Source of the DNA: Trichobilharzia regenti
Lineage: Eukaryota > Platyhelminthes > Trematoda > Strigeidida > Schistosomatidae
Reading direction: 5' to 3'
DNA length: 64,000 nt
Assembly (NCBI GenBank): GCA_944472135.2
Contig: OX235263.1
Location: forward strand, 10,895,517-10,959,516
Below, one piece after another: positions 9,719 through 20,099 of this stretch (its first letter is position 1; every line of letters begins with the position of its first letter). The position numbers and the translations under genes are program-made. The notes under the pieces were generated by a model, which made no database searches, was not told the DNA's origin, and was given only the letters and a program-made list of their open reading frames with translations.

Positions 9719-10528
9719 AAATTTGTAGTGTGCAACAATGAATGCCAGGCTTCCTGCCTACTCAGATTATTCAACGACGCACATACCAATATTGAATTTA
9801 CCGTGGAACATGAAATTGATGAAGAGTTCCACTTTCTCGATACTGTCATACGACGCCTAGAAGATGGTAGTCTCCAATGGTCAACTTACCGAAAACCTAC
9901 AAGGAATGGACGATACTTACATTTTAATAGTTTTTGTCCGAATAGTGTTACGCGAGCACTAGTCAAGACTCTATACTATAGAGCTAGGAGATTATGCTTT
10001 ATACAGAAATTAGATGGAGAATTTACGATTCTCGAAAAGACGTTGAAAAACAACGGTTACCCTCAGCGATTCATTAAAAAATATAGGAAAATGTGAATGC
10101 TCAAATGCCAAACAAATCACAGTGAGGAAAAGCCTGTTCTCATTCAACTCTATTTTAATCGTAAAAATATTACAGCAATAGTCAACAGAAGACTGAGTAC
10201 ATCACTAGCCAGATCTTATCCTGCAGCTAAACTCGTCCCCGTCTATCCAACAACTTGCTCTTCTGTGCAATCAAAAATTGACAGATATCCTTCTCATGTT
10301 AACTCCAACTATATATACAAATTTATATGTATCTGCGGGAGCAATAACATTGTGAGAGCAGAAAGAAGGGCACACCTCCGATTTTCTGAACATGTGCGAC
10401 AAAGTCTTTGTCTAAAAGGAACAAGTGCCCTCATCGCCAGGCATCTCCTTGACATGGGCCATAAGGTGGACGTATCAAGATCGTTCTTCACCCTGGTAAA
10501 TAGATATTTTCATCTCTTTTTCGTCTGA
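9719..10528 (+). pseudogene. Older PLE, right part: RT thumb and GIY-YIG remnant
   Basis: Continuation of 2646-2958. First frame to 10096 encodes CNNECQASCLLRLFND, EFHFLDTVIRRLEDG and NNGYPQRFIKK. After a stop at 10094-10096 the same protein continues to 10528 with YIYKFICICGSNNIVRAERR (a decayed GIY-YIG core) and FSEHVRQSLCLKGTSALIARHLLDMGH. Related fragments are at 21846-22590 and 59180-59500. Confidence 0.85.
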
Positions 10529-10830
10529 ATACGTAATGCCAAAAGTGTTCATTGTGTATGATCATTATTGTTCGGAATAGTGTTTAATATTGCATATATA
10601 TATATGTTATTGCATGCATATATTGACTGATGTTTGTTAAAAACTTGTTAAAATTGTTTTTATAGATACATTTACTAATGACTTTGGCCTGTAAGCAGCT
10701 GATGAGAGAGAAGCCAACGAAATAAACAATCATGGTACTATTTTTTTAATCTGCGCAAACGTTTGTTGTTCTCGCTTTATTCTGATTCATTAAGAGGAAT
10801 AAATGTATAAAATTCTTTATGGATGGAACA
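10529..10830 (+). repeat. 3' tail / pseudo-LTR of the older PLE family
   Basis: Shared with 22400-22590, 59560-59742 plus 59980-60040, and both arms of 57181-57495. Shared blocks are CTGTAAGCAGCTGATGAGA, CAACGAAATAAA, GGTACCAT-like and TTATTC-ATTAAG. It includes an (AT)n run near 10596. Confidence 0.75.
10693..10756 (+). ncRNA. Hammerhead-like ribozyme in PLE tail (decayed stem III)
   Basis: Core CTGATGA then ..CGAAA is intact and stem I pairs GCAG (10695-10698) with CTGC (10751-10754). Stem III is weakened by substitutions in the T-run (TTTTTTTAAT). The better preserved relative is at 57421-57472. Confidence 0.5.
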
Positions 10831-11069
10831 TGCTTTTTCTGTTGTTGTTCTACACTATGGTCGAGTGTTCCTGCAGATCTCCTTATGACACATCTACTCT
10901 TATATACGCTTATAATTCCCAATGATCCTATTGTTAACCTGATATTTAACCTTTTGGTCGTGATGCACATTTTACCAGTTGATAGTAGATTAAACCATCT
11001 AGCATAGAGAACGCAATAACTCAAAAATGTTTTGAACGTTGATTGGACGTTAAATCAGTAATAACTCAC

Positions 11070-11293
11070 GTGTAAAGCATCCATTGCATTTCGCAAACCA
11101 ATATTATCAATCGGCAATCTTGGATCATTGAACGGATCACTGTCTGATCCATCACCTAATGCAGGTGGTGAATTATTTGTTATGGCATTTAAAGATGGTA
11201 CTACCTCGGAGAGGAGAGCTTTACTACGTAATTCAGCATTCTCTCGTTTAAGGAAGGAAATCTGATGGATGTATTCATCGATTTCTGTATTAC
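11070..11293 (-). CDS. Coiled-coil protein gene, exon 8
   Basis: 224-nt exon: acceptor CTAACAG above 11293, donor GTGAGT below 11070. Enters after one base of a split codon and leaves in phase 0. It encodes NTEIDEYIHQISFLKREN, a heptad segment, then a low-complexity S/P/N/D-rich linker (SPPALGDGSDSDPFNDPRL) and IDNIGLRNAMDALH. The linker breaks the coiled coil between exons 7 and 9. Confidence 0.8.
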
Positions 11294-11359
11294 CTGTTAG
11301 TTATTAAAACAAGACAAAGAAGTTACGCTTGGTTACATTATCCACAACTTTCTATATAA

Positions 11360-12060
11360 GGTTGTTTATTAGATGCATCACACAGTGAAACAGTATTATT
11401 TACTGGATGACACAGTTTCGAACACACTCTATTATTGTTCATAATCATATCAAATGTAATCACACGACTTTGAAACTTCAGTCTTATAGTTTGCTTTCCC
11501 CTCTCCTATTTGTCGTCGCTGGGGTAGTAAAATTTCCCAGATATCTGGGACGGGTGATGAATCATTCCTATTACATGTATTTGCAGTTGATTCAATAAAC
11601 AAAGTTTCTGTTATCAATCTCTCCTTCCACCCTGTGACGTTACATTTTCAAACTGTCATCTTATCCCATCCAGCCTGTTGTGTGGCTGTATGTAATTGTA
11701 TGTGGTAAGTGCTATAGCTGAACTATTCTCCACATCTCTTATTATTTTATTTGGGTCAACTAATCTAGATTTCGCGAGGTTTTCGTACTACTGTGCTAGT
11801 CTTACTTCCCCTGTTCTACTACTTTTGCTTGACAGTCAATCCAGGGTATTAGAGAAACCAAATTGTTTTGCTTTAACGGCTTCACAGGACTGATCCTTTA
11901 ACCAAAAAAGTTTGTTTCCAAATGAGTTTGTAGGTTTGAATGCCAGCCAGTTTTATTCCTGCCTTGTTGACAATTCTGCGTAAGATGGTTTCCGAGGTTC
12001 CTTCCTTGTATGGAATAACTACTGATGATTTAGATTCCTTATGTTGGTATTGTCATCATG
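11360..12060 (-). mobile_element. PLE fragment (GATTATGA-type pseudo-LTR)
   Basis: On the minus strand: an RT/GIY-YIG linker near 11930-12060, a decayed GIY-YIG stretch near 11740-11850, tail, then the pseudo-LTR with the stem GAACA..TGTTC followed by GAAAC (11415-11440). The same order is seen at 31490-33060 and 47165-47872. Many stops. Confidence 0.7.
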
Positions 12061-12061
12061 C

Positions 12062-12800
12062 TTTGTATGTTTAAAAAAATTTTTAAACTTTTTCCTAAAT
12101 TATTTATCTTCGTAGGACCAATCATTCTAACTTTAGACAAATACTTATGTTCTGACAGGCAGTCCCACTACTCCTGATCTGCTAGTTTGACCTATGTAGT
12201 TGACCTATCTCACAGTCATTGCAGGATATTTTGTAAATTATATTATTTTGTTTAATTGGGTCAACCAACAGAATCCTTTAACCTACAGAACTTGTCCTCC
12301 CTGAGTGAGTTTGTAGGTTTAAATGCCACCTTAATTCCTACTTTATTAGGAATCTTACGTAGGGAGGGTCTCAGACGCCACTCTTCTTATATGGTATAAC
12401 AGTAGATGTCTTATGTTATTTCTTATCTATGTTATCATTATTAGTTTCCCCAATAATTTTATTTTGCTCTTCACCTTTTTTGATATTGTTAATGAATTTT
12501 ATGGGATAATTATTCAACACCAACGCTTCTTCTGTCTGTTTCCTTTAATCGTTTAGTTTTTTTTTGTGCTACGTAGTACTATTACTCAGTTATTCAGATA
12601 ATTAACTAAGTCAACCTTCACAGACAACGACAGATGAGATGAATTAAAGTCTAAATATCTACTAGAATGATTATGAGCATTAATCTGTGCTCAAAACTTG
12701 GTCGTATCACTTAATATTACTGTATAACACTGTTGTGGTTTATCGAAATGAAATCTTATGCATAATGGAGTTGTGCTCTACCACAGTGCCCAAGTTTCAT
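12062..12800 (-). mobile_element. PLE fragment, second copy in tandem
   Basis: Again GIY-YIG linker (12090-12240), RT/GIY-YIG junction (12290-12400) and part of the RT end on the minus strand, with the pseudo-LTR border near 12690-12800 (ATATTACTGTATAACAC). It is a different subfamily from 11360-12060, and closer to 31490-33060. Confidence 0.65.
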
Positions 12801-12934
12801 ACTTATTTCAGATTATTACTTCACGCGTAATTTGTGTATGAAAACGCAATATTTTGTGACTAAATACGCTGCAAATGTTTGTATTATGCATTTATATATT
12901 GTCTGAAATAAAGCTTTATTGTTATTATGATTAG

Positions 12935-13045
12935 GGGCAATAAGGAGGAAGCTCTGCCTGGCCTAGATTTCGTGTTTGCCAGCACCCATCAGAAAGTCGT
13001 AGCGGCAACCGTGAAGGGACTAGTGTTCTATTGAAGATTCGAAAT
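12935..13045 (-). repeat. tRNA-related SINE C copy with hammerhead-like core
   Basis: Minus strand matches 58800-58935 and 63480-63600: a TTCGAATCT box, GGTTGC, then CTGATGG, a stem GTG..CAC (12983-12985 with 12972-12974), GAAATCTAGGCCAGGC and ATTGCC. The core has A9 changed to G. Nothing gene-like is seen from 13046 to 13550. Confidence 0.65.
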
Positions 13046-13550
13046 CCTGTCATCCAAAGCAGAAGGCAAAGACGCTGACATTGAAGTTTTTGGGTTTACA
13101 ATAGATATTCTATATGATTTTGGTGGATTCAGTGGCTGTTCAATGAGGAGTACCCGATGTGTCTAGTCCTTGATCTTTGTGTTGGCTGAATTCTATCAGT
13201 CAAGTTTTCAACGTGGTTGCTATACCAGGTGATTTACCATAACGATGTACTTTAAACTGATGCGAGTTGGTTAGATCTGATCAAGTCCGAGTTTCCGAAG
13301 GGATATAGGTTCTTTTTATAAACAGTACTAACCAGCGCGAAAGCTAGATGAAAGGCTTCCTGTTAATTACCTTTAATCACCTAACATCAATTACAAAAAC
13401 ACTCAGATAGTGACCACATTTCAAACTTAGCTGATGGAATCTAGCTATTATCAACACTCGGAACTAGGCATACTGACCCTCCAATAGCCAACTAATCAGA
13501 TCTACCGAAAAGAGTTGTTTTAAAACCACAAAGACTGTTTGATCACTTAC

Positions 13551-13825
13551 CTTTTGACGGAGTATATGTGAATTGATTACGTAAACGTTGACGTAATTGA
13601 CTTAATGCTTCTCTTTGATTACTAATTATCTCATGATGTCGTTCACCCTTGCATTCTGTCCCCAAAGCGATTAACTCTTGAGTAAGTTTTGATGTGGAAT
13701 TCATTTGTTCTTGACGTTGAGCATACTCATGTCTTTCATGATCGATGGTATCTTTTAAGCGTTTTATTGTCGATTCATTTTCATCGTTCAACTTGTGTAA
13801 TTCTTGAATTGTTGACTTCTGTTTT
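13551..13825 (-). CDS. Coiled-coil protein gene, exon 7
   Basis: 275-nt exon: acceptor TTTAATTTAG above 13825, donor GTAAGT below 13551. Enters one base into a codon (AG from exon 6) and leaves with one base. It encodes KQKSTIQELHKLNDENES, then a continuous charged heptad region with no Pro before the end, including HHEIISNQREALSQLRQRL. Predicted long alpha-helical coiled coil. The 82-codon ORF inside it is only part of the exon. Confidence 0.85.
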
Positions 13826-13904
13826 CTAAATTAAAACAAAAAAAGGAATAAATACTTTCAATTATTTGTTTTGTAAAGATTTTGTTTGATTGGTTTGAGA
13901 ATTT

Positions 13905-14390
13905 TATCATGAGCTGACATCAATTACAGAACCATTGGTTAACCTGGGAGTACTGCACAGCTTTTTCGTCCTAGTTTAGGACTCTTCACAGAACACACCC
14001 ACCGGGAGTCGAACCCAGGACCTACTGGATACAAGGCGGGCTGGTTCTGGTGGGAAGCCGTGACCAATGGAGTATACAGCAGGTCGAAGAGGAGGACAGT
14101 TACTCACTGAAGAGAACAGTGACAAGTGGTTGTGTTATATTTCATGAATTGGTAGAAGTTAGAATTCATGCATTAGCCATCGGAATGGGTCCCAGTGGCT
14201 TGTTGGCCTACGAGCTAGCTTGCCTGTTAACCAGTAGGTCCTGTGTTTGAGCCTCGGTGGGTGTGTACTAATGAAGAGCCCAAAACTAGGGCGAAACAGC
14301 TGTTCAGTACTTTCAGAATTTCCAGTGGTTCTCTAACTGATGTCAGCTGATGATGATATCCTCCAACAAATAAATATATGTTTTCTTAGT
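13905..14390. repeat. SINE B pair, head to head
   Basis: The left half (13905-14045) is a SINE B in minus orientation, the right half (14160-14390) in plus orientation. Each has a tRNA-like region (CCCAGTGGCTTG, then GAGTCGAACCC or TTTGAGCCTC, B-box-like) followed by a hairpin and GAAAC. The two hairpins are GTCC/GGAC and GCCC/GGGC, a compensatory difference. The 66-codon ORF here is not a gene. Confidence 0.7.
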
Positions 14391-14481
14391 GAAATTTTTA
14401 TCCATTGCATCCCTTAGAGTTTGCCATATGTCACATACACTTGAAGAGATATAAGGGAATACAATTGGTGGATGGTGGCTA

Positions 14482-14541
14482 GCAGTGGAATCCAGGATGC
14501 GCATTTCGTCCTATTTGGGACTCGTCACTGGATGTACCTGC
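14482..14541 (-). ncRNA. Hammerhead ribozyme, broken copy
   Basis: Reverse complement of the unit at 14565-14625, with identical stems I, II and III, but the core reads CCAG-TGACGAG: core residue C3 is deleted. C3 pairs with G8 in the active fold, so cleavage should be lost. Confidence 0.75.
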
Positions 14542-14564
14542 TGTACCATCACTCACTGAGAAAT

Positions 14565-14625
14565 GCAGGTACATCCAGCTGACGAGTCCCAAATAGGACG
14601 AAATGCGCATCCTGGATTCCACTGC
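14565..14625 (+). ncRNA. Hammerhead ribozyme, Sm-alpha type, intact core
   Basis: Core CTGACGA (14579-14585; position 7 may be any base), stem II GTCC/GGAC (14586-14589 with 14596-14599), GAA (14600-14602), stem III ATGC/GCAT (14603-14610), cleavage base C at 14611, stem I ATCCAG/CTGGAT (14573-14578 with 14612-14617) plus an outer GCAG/CTGC. The known schistosome form has ACGC/GCGT in stem III, so both sides changed together here. Stem III has no loop, as in the known family, which may favour dimers. Confidence 0.85.
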
Positions 14626-14648
14626 TAGCCACCATCCACCAATTGTAT

Positions 14649-15744
14649 ACTAACTAAATGCCCAGACATCGTCGAAGCATCTGCACAAGAAGCCGACATG
14701 TCAACCTGAGACCGAACACTTCGGTCCAATCAATCGACGGGAAAATCAAAAATTCAATTCAATAAGATATAAGGGAAAACTGAAAAGATGGTAGAAGAAG
14801 AAGCGGAGAAGACGGTTCTTCAGGTAGACATAGAGAAGAAATCGGCGATTATAATTACCCTCCTACCAATAAGAGACAGTGATCACTATCAACGGAAGAA
14901 ACCTAGAAGAATGGGCATCACCGTTTCAATTACAAGCCGTACAGATGAAGTATTCAAAGCCAGCCAGCATCGGAATAGGAAACCAAGACAGATGTTCACT
15001 CCTTTGAAATTAGTGTGGTACTCAGCATAATGAACAAGTTAAGAATTTTGTTAAACTAACTTCACCGGAGGATTGTACTATGGCTTACGGACTTGGCGCT
15101 TTTTTCACCAAAATAATTTTCAACAGGTTACTGAAGTCTTCCACCAAACACCTGCTATCACTTGATACTGAAGCTGGTTAGATGGCTGGCCACAAAGGCT
15201 AGGCATCAAAGAACTGCGATAACGAACTAGCTAACAAACAACCTTGGAAATTATCAAAATTGCTGAAACACAATGTTTAATTTTTTCCGTGAGTTAATAC
15301 TTTTTTTCAAATCTACTGCAAAATTATATGTAATAGTAACTATTCTGAAATTATGCTGAACTATACTATGAAGACAGTGCTTTGAATATGCTGCCTAGAA
15401 AGATAATAATAGCCCTGCTAGTAAACCATCCAGCCCAGGAAACACAACATCAACGAGAAAGTAACAACGACCGGGAGATCTGCTCAACTGTAATCGATAT
15501 TATGTTATATCGGTGATTAACAAAGTCTCAATTATGGCACCTGGATAAGACCAAAGTATGTATTCCAGTCAATGGAGTGGACGAAGATTCACAATCTTAC
15601 CAGTTATTTTGTCTTTTTCATTACCCGTCATGCTTTGGTTAACTTCAATCTTAGACTTTTTTAACAGCTATCACTCTGTTATCCATTTCACATTGGGCAA
15701 GCACTCTGATTCAGAGAAATCCTATACTTGAAAATCTGTTCAAC
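14649..15744. other. Intron DNA, no gene seen
   Basis: The 80-codon ORF at 14788 is Lys/Glu/Arg-rich without a motif. No splice-supported exon or recognised element. Confidence 0.5.
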
Positions 15745-16005
15745 TTACAAGAAGTGACAATGAGATATTGAATAGATTAATTGATAGAAAGGTAATATGT
15801 AATGAATAGCTTGTAAACTTCTACGGCTAGGCGTCCCTGCATGCAAAACGGAGCCTGATTCAGCCCATGAGCCACAGAATCCACAATATTTACTTGCAGC
15901 CCTGATGTTAAGGAAGGGAAGCTGAGCACTCTCATTGAAAATAGGTATCCCAAATGCTCCATCATAAAATCCAGGATGCATACCCCCACCACCAAAATCG
16001 CACAC
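15745..16005 (-). other. Unrecognised 86-codon open frame
   Basis: Encodes a Gly/Cys-rich peptide (CDFGGGGMHPGFYDGAF, then ASKYCGFCGSWAESGS) unlike the helical host gene or the RT families nearby. It could be a relic of a mobile-element gene or an exon of something else. I do not recognise it. Confidence 0.3.
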
Positions 16006-16169
16006 GCTATATCCCTAAAAGGCTTCAGCATCTCAATCTGCAATTCATTGGCGGCTCAGTAGGCAGGTATATCAAGAGATCACCTGTCTGATTCACTGGG
16101 AAAATTCTTCTTCACAGTTGGACTGTCTCTCCTAAACCAGTGGCTCAAATGAAAGTGAAGAATAAAATA

Positions 16170-16660
16170 CTACTGTTGGTGTCATCGATGTGTATCTATC
16201 AGTCCACCTGCCTCTGTAAAGTTAGTTACATCGAATGTTATCAGCATTTGACATCCGAAAGTATCATAGAACATTTATCCTATTGTATTGATAGAGGATA
16301 AAAGGGAGCACGTAGACATCTTATCAGGAGAGTACTAATTAAAAATTCTTAAAAATAAAGGAACTATGGAAATCCGCATTTTATACCCTGAACTCTACAT
16401 AGAGAAGTCTGCTCACCCATTCAGTCTTCGATGGAAAGTATTTGTCTCAACTTTTGATGAGTTACTTTTGTAGGCTTTATTTTCTTTAATTTATTATTAT
16501 TTCTCCTTTACTCCTATAGTACACTTCTACTCTTTGTGACATTTATATTAACTTAACTCTCTTTCAACTTTATTTGACCTCTACTCAATTCTACAGACTA
16601 AATTACATCACTCACCTTACTTACATATTTTTATTTTAGTTTCTACCTGGTTAATAAATC
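16170..16660 (+). mobile_element. PLE 3' fragment
   Basis: Encodes a GIY-YIG remnant (MCIYQSTCLCKVSYIE and SIIEHLSYCIDRG) followed by a CT-rich tail similar to 6150-6540. Stops interrupt the frame. Confidence 0.6.
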
Positions 16661-16664
16661 CTGT

Positions 16665-16781
16665 GTTAAGTGATTTTTTTTATTTTTTTGGTAACAGCTT
16701 GATTCCACACTGTATTTTTGGTACAAGTATGGAATTTTCAGCATGGACATTGGTAGCCCAAATTTCGCAGGCCATACTGAC
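16665..16781 (-). repeat. SINE D tail without its tRNA-like head
   Basis: Minus strand matches the tails of 23918-24028 and 25125-25221 (GGAATCAAGCTGT near the 3' end, then an A-run). It abuts an RTE copy at about 16782. Confidence 0.65.
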
Positions 16782-19085
16782 TTCATCTCAATGCTGTCCA
16801 AGGACGTGGAGGCGCAGGTTACTGGACACAAAAGTAAGAAGAGGAGCAGACATTGACTCAGACTACTATCTCGTACAAGAAACATTCCAAATCAAGTGAA
16901 AAGCTTTCAAAGAAACGGGAGTTGTCGATAGACCAGAGTCAAGTTCAACACTCAAAAACTGAAGGATGAGGATACAAAAGACATCTTCATTGCAATCATA
17001 AGGGACAAAGCCAAGACACAAATCAACACTATCGAAGATGTCAGCGTCGAAAAGCACTGAGACAATCTGAAAGCGGTGTGGAGTCAAACCTGCATGGAAG
17101 TTCTAGGCAGAAAGAAGAGACAGGACAAACAGTGGCTCACTACGGACACTTGGAGACTAATAGAAGAGAGAGGGATGGTGGAAAAAAAGATCATCCAGTG
17201 CACTGAAGGGCAACGAAAACAGGAGTTGAATGCAAGCTACAATACTCTGAACATAGGAGTAAAGAAATATGCCAGGGAGGAGAAAAGACAACATTATGTG
17301 GCATTGTCAAGCTGAGCAGAAAAATCTACAGGCAAAGGAGGCCTAGCAACACTCTTTCAAACAACTAGGTCCCTATCGGGGAAGAGATCAACACAAATTA
17401 AGCCAGTGAGGATGAAAATAGAAAGTCAATCACCAAAGAGATGAGGCAAAGGAAACACTAGGCTGAACACTTCAAAAGACCTCTTAATCGACCTCCACCT
17501 ACAACTCACCCAATAATGACAGCCGCAATAAAGATACCGTAAACTGCAAAAGCAACAGGACCAGATAGAATCTTCGTAGAAGCACTGAGAATGGACCCTG
17601 AGAAATCAGCGGGCCTGATGACACCACTAATGGAGAAGGTGTGGAAAGAGGGCAAGGTACCTGAGGATTGGAAGAAAGGATACTTATTCAAACTACTAAA
17701 TGAAGGAGATTTAATCCATTGCAAGAAATGGTGCGGTATTATGCTCCTGTCTATCCCAAGCAAAATACTAAGCCACATCATCCTGGAGAGAATAAAACAA
17801 GTCCTGCATGAAAGACTTCTAGCAGAACAGCTGTATTCAGGAGAAACAAGTCATGTATCTATCAGATCGCAACACTATGGATGATCACTGAACAGTGCTT
17901 GGAATGGCGGTCAACTCTCGACCCCAACTTCATTAATTTTGAAAAGGCCTCGAGCAGACAGACTCGATCGACAGAAGATTTTGCAATTATTTCACTACTA
18001 CGGGGTTCCGCCAACAATTATACACCTCACCCAACAGTTGTACGACAACGCTGCATGCCAAGTAATCCACAGCGGGAAACTCATGGAATCCTTCGAAGTG
18101 CATACAGGAGTAAGACATGGAAGGCTGCCTACTGCCTCCAATGATTTTCCTGATTACAGTAGACTGCATAATGTGATAACGAGGAGATAGGCATAAAATT
18201 GATACACACAAAACCTTGGAGGATCTAAACTTCGCCGATGATATTTGTCCGATTTCCGGCAAACTGGAAGATATGCAAGTGATGAAAAGCAACAAGTTGG
18301 CAGAGGAAGAAGCATCAAACATAGGACTTCAGGTGAACACAGGGGAAACAGAGGTGATGATGAAGATTCGTGGCCAACTGCAATAATAACAATAGAAGGC
18401 AACAATCATCATGAATGGGAGGCATCCGAAAGAAGCGACCTCCTTCTGCTACCTACCTGGGAAGTATCGTTTCAACTACAGGTGGACAGAGCTGATGAGG
18501 TTATGAAAGCAGTAAGGATCTGGAAAACAAGGCAAACTTTCATTTCTCTCAAATCTATGTGAAGATCCACAGTCTTGAGTATGAAAAATAAGATCCGGAC
18601 TTTCAGCTCCACCGTAAGGTCAGTTCTACTATACTGATCAGAGACTAAGCCAGTGTGTCATGAAGGTCCCTTTGAACGAACTACACAATTTCATCAACAG
18701 TTGTCTTCGTTCACTACTCATGATCAGATAGCGGGCCAGAAAAGATCAGAAACATGAGTCTCTGGCAATGAACGAACCAACCTAGCAGGAACCAACTGTG
18801 CAACAAATATGCAGGAAGGAACGGGAAGTGGATTGACCATATTCAGAGGAAACAAACCATCAACTGATAACACACGCCAAGTAACTACTCGAATGGAACC
18901 CGAATCGGAATCGATGAGTTAGTCATCGATGCGAGGGTGACATGGAAGAGTTCACGTGAAGGGAAGATGAAAGCATGTGGGCAAGAGTGGAGTCAGGTGA
19001 ATACGTTAGCAGGGAACCGAACGTGGTGGAGACGTACGGCTGAATCCCTGTGTTCATCTAGGAACTGAAGGAGACAGTAATGATA
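16782..19085 (+). mobile_element. Decayed RTE-clade retrotransposon, 5'-truncated
   Basis: Starts inside the endonuclease C-terminus (LLDTKVRRGADIDSDYYLVQ), continues through the region before the RT (QWLTTDTWRLIEER), RT fragments (WKEGKVPEDWKK, LSIPSKILSHIILERIK) and the C-terminus (ESLCSSRN near 19065). Many frameshifts and stops. It matches 54840-57120 along its length. Confidence 0.88.
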
Positions 19086-19089
19086 ATAA

Positions 19090-19700
19090 TTGTCTAAAAC
19101 CTACGATTTTATTGATAAGTCTTTGGAAACACACATTTTTGCCATCGGAATATGCCATATACATATATGTAAATATCGCCTAAAAGGGTAACACTTTAGT
19201 GGACACCTCGTCTTTTCTTAAAACTTTAAAATATCCCACGCAGTAGTAAACTAAATGTGTCGAAACTAAGTCCTTCTACCAGCCTTTGATTAAAAGAAGT
19301 TAAAGATGTTATAAAAATAAATCAGGTTGGGATTTTGTCTTAAGTTTCTGCTTGGCTGTACCAATATTTATGCTGACATCTTTGTTCACGTTGCATTCAT
19401 CATCTTCATAAAAAAACAGAAGTTGCTTCTAGTATTTTATTATCCTTCCATATAGACAACATCCTCAACGATCTCCGGCAATTTTGCATTGATGACGTGT
19501 CTGTCTGTCGCTTCTGGCGCCTCTTGCAAGAGACATAGATGACTTATTGATAGAAAACCCTTAAAGGTCACTTCACTGATGACATTTACTAGAAAGGTAA
19601 TAGAACGTACATAGTTAAACCGTTCAGCTCAAAGTAAGCTGCAATATCACAAAACAATATGACGAAAACAAACTACCTCTACATTTTATAGGAAGGAAAA
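19090..19700. other. Intron DNA, no gene seen
   Basis: No supported ORF, splice pair or repeat recognised. Confidence 0.55.
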
Positions 19701-19713
19701 AGAGTTTGCTAAC

Positions 19714-19980
19714 CTAATTACATCATCTTTTTCATTTAGCTGTTGATGCATTTCATTCGAAGATTCTTTTAGCCGTGTTAACTGTAATTTTGCATTCATT
19801 AATTCTGTATTAATTTTCTTATTGTTATTTAGTGTTTCTTCAATTTCTAACTTTTGTGATTCAGTCAGTTCGCCTTTGAGATCACTTAATTGTGCTTGTG
19901 TACCGGATAAATCAGAATGCAAAACTTCTATTGTATTGCTTTGATCTTTAATGATTGTTTGTAGGTGGGATATTTCATGT
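19714..19980 (-). CDS. Coiled-coil protein gene, exon 6
   Basis: 267-nt exon: acceptor TTCCTTCTAG above 19980, donor GTTAGC (weak but GT) below 19714. Enters one base into a codon, leaves in phase 2. It encodes HEISHLQTIIKDQSNTIEVL through NEKDDVIR, almost entirely heptad repeats rich in L, E, K, Q. Frame and phase agree with exons 5 and 7. Confidence 0.85.
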
Positions 19981-20099
19981 CTAGAAGGAACAATAAACGA
20001 AAACGCATAGAAGAATTATTTTACTTAAATTTTTAAAAATAAACAAAGAGTTCCGCGAAGAAAACTTTCCTTTTCAACGATTTCATTTCCAACTGATTA

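Larger units (their letters stand above)
14459..14648. repeat. 190-bp palindrome of an Sm-alpha-type repeat
   Basis: Left arm begins ATACAATTGGTGGATGG, right arm ends CCATCCACCAATTGTAT. Arms of roughly 80 bp match except for one base present only on the right (the C at 14579). Each arm holds one hammerhead unit, in opposite orientation. Spacer about 14543-14564. Confidence 0.9.

Noticed and set aside
13543..13791. Stand-alone 82-aa coiled-coil gene
   Set aside because: Splice sites and phases show it is part of an exon of a large gene.
14788..15030. 80-codon charged ORF as a gene
   Set aside because: No motif, no splice context, and composition typical of chance purine-rich sequence.
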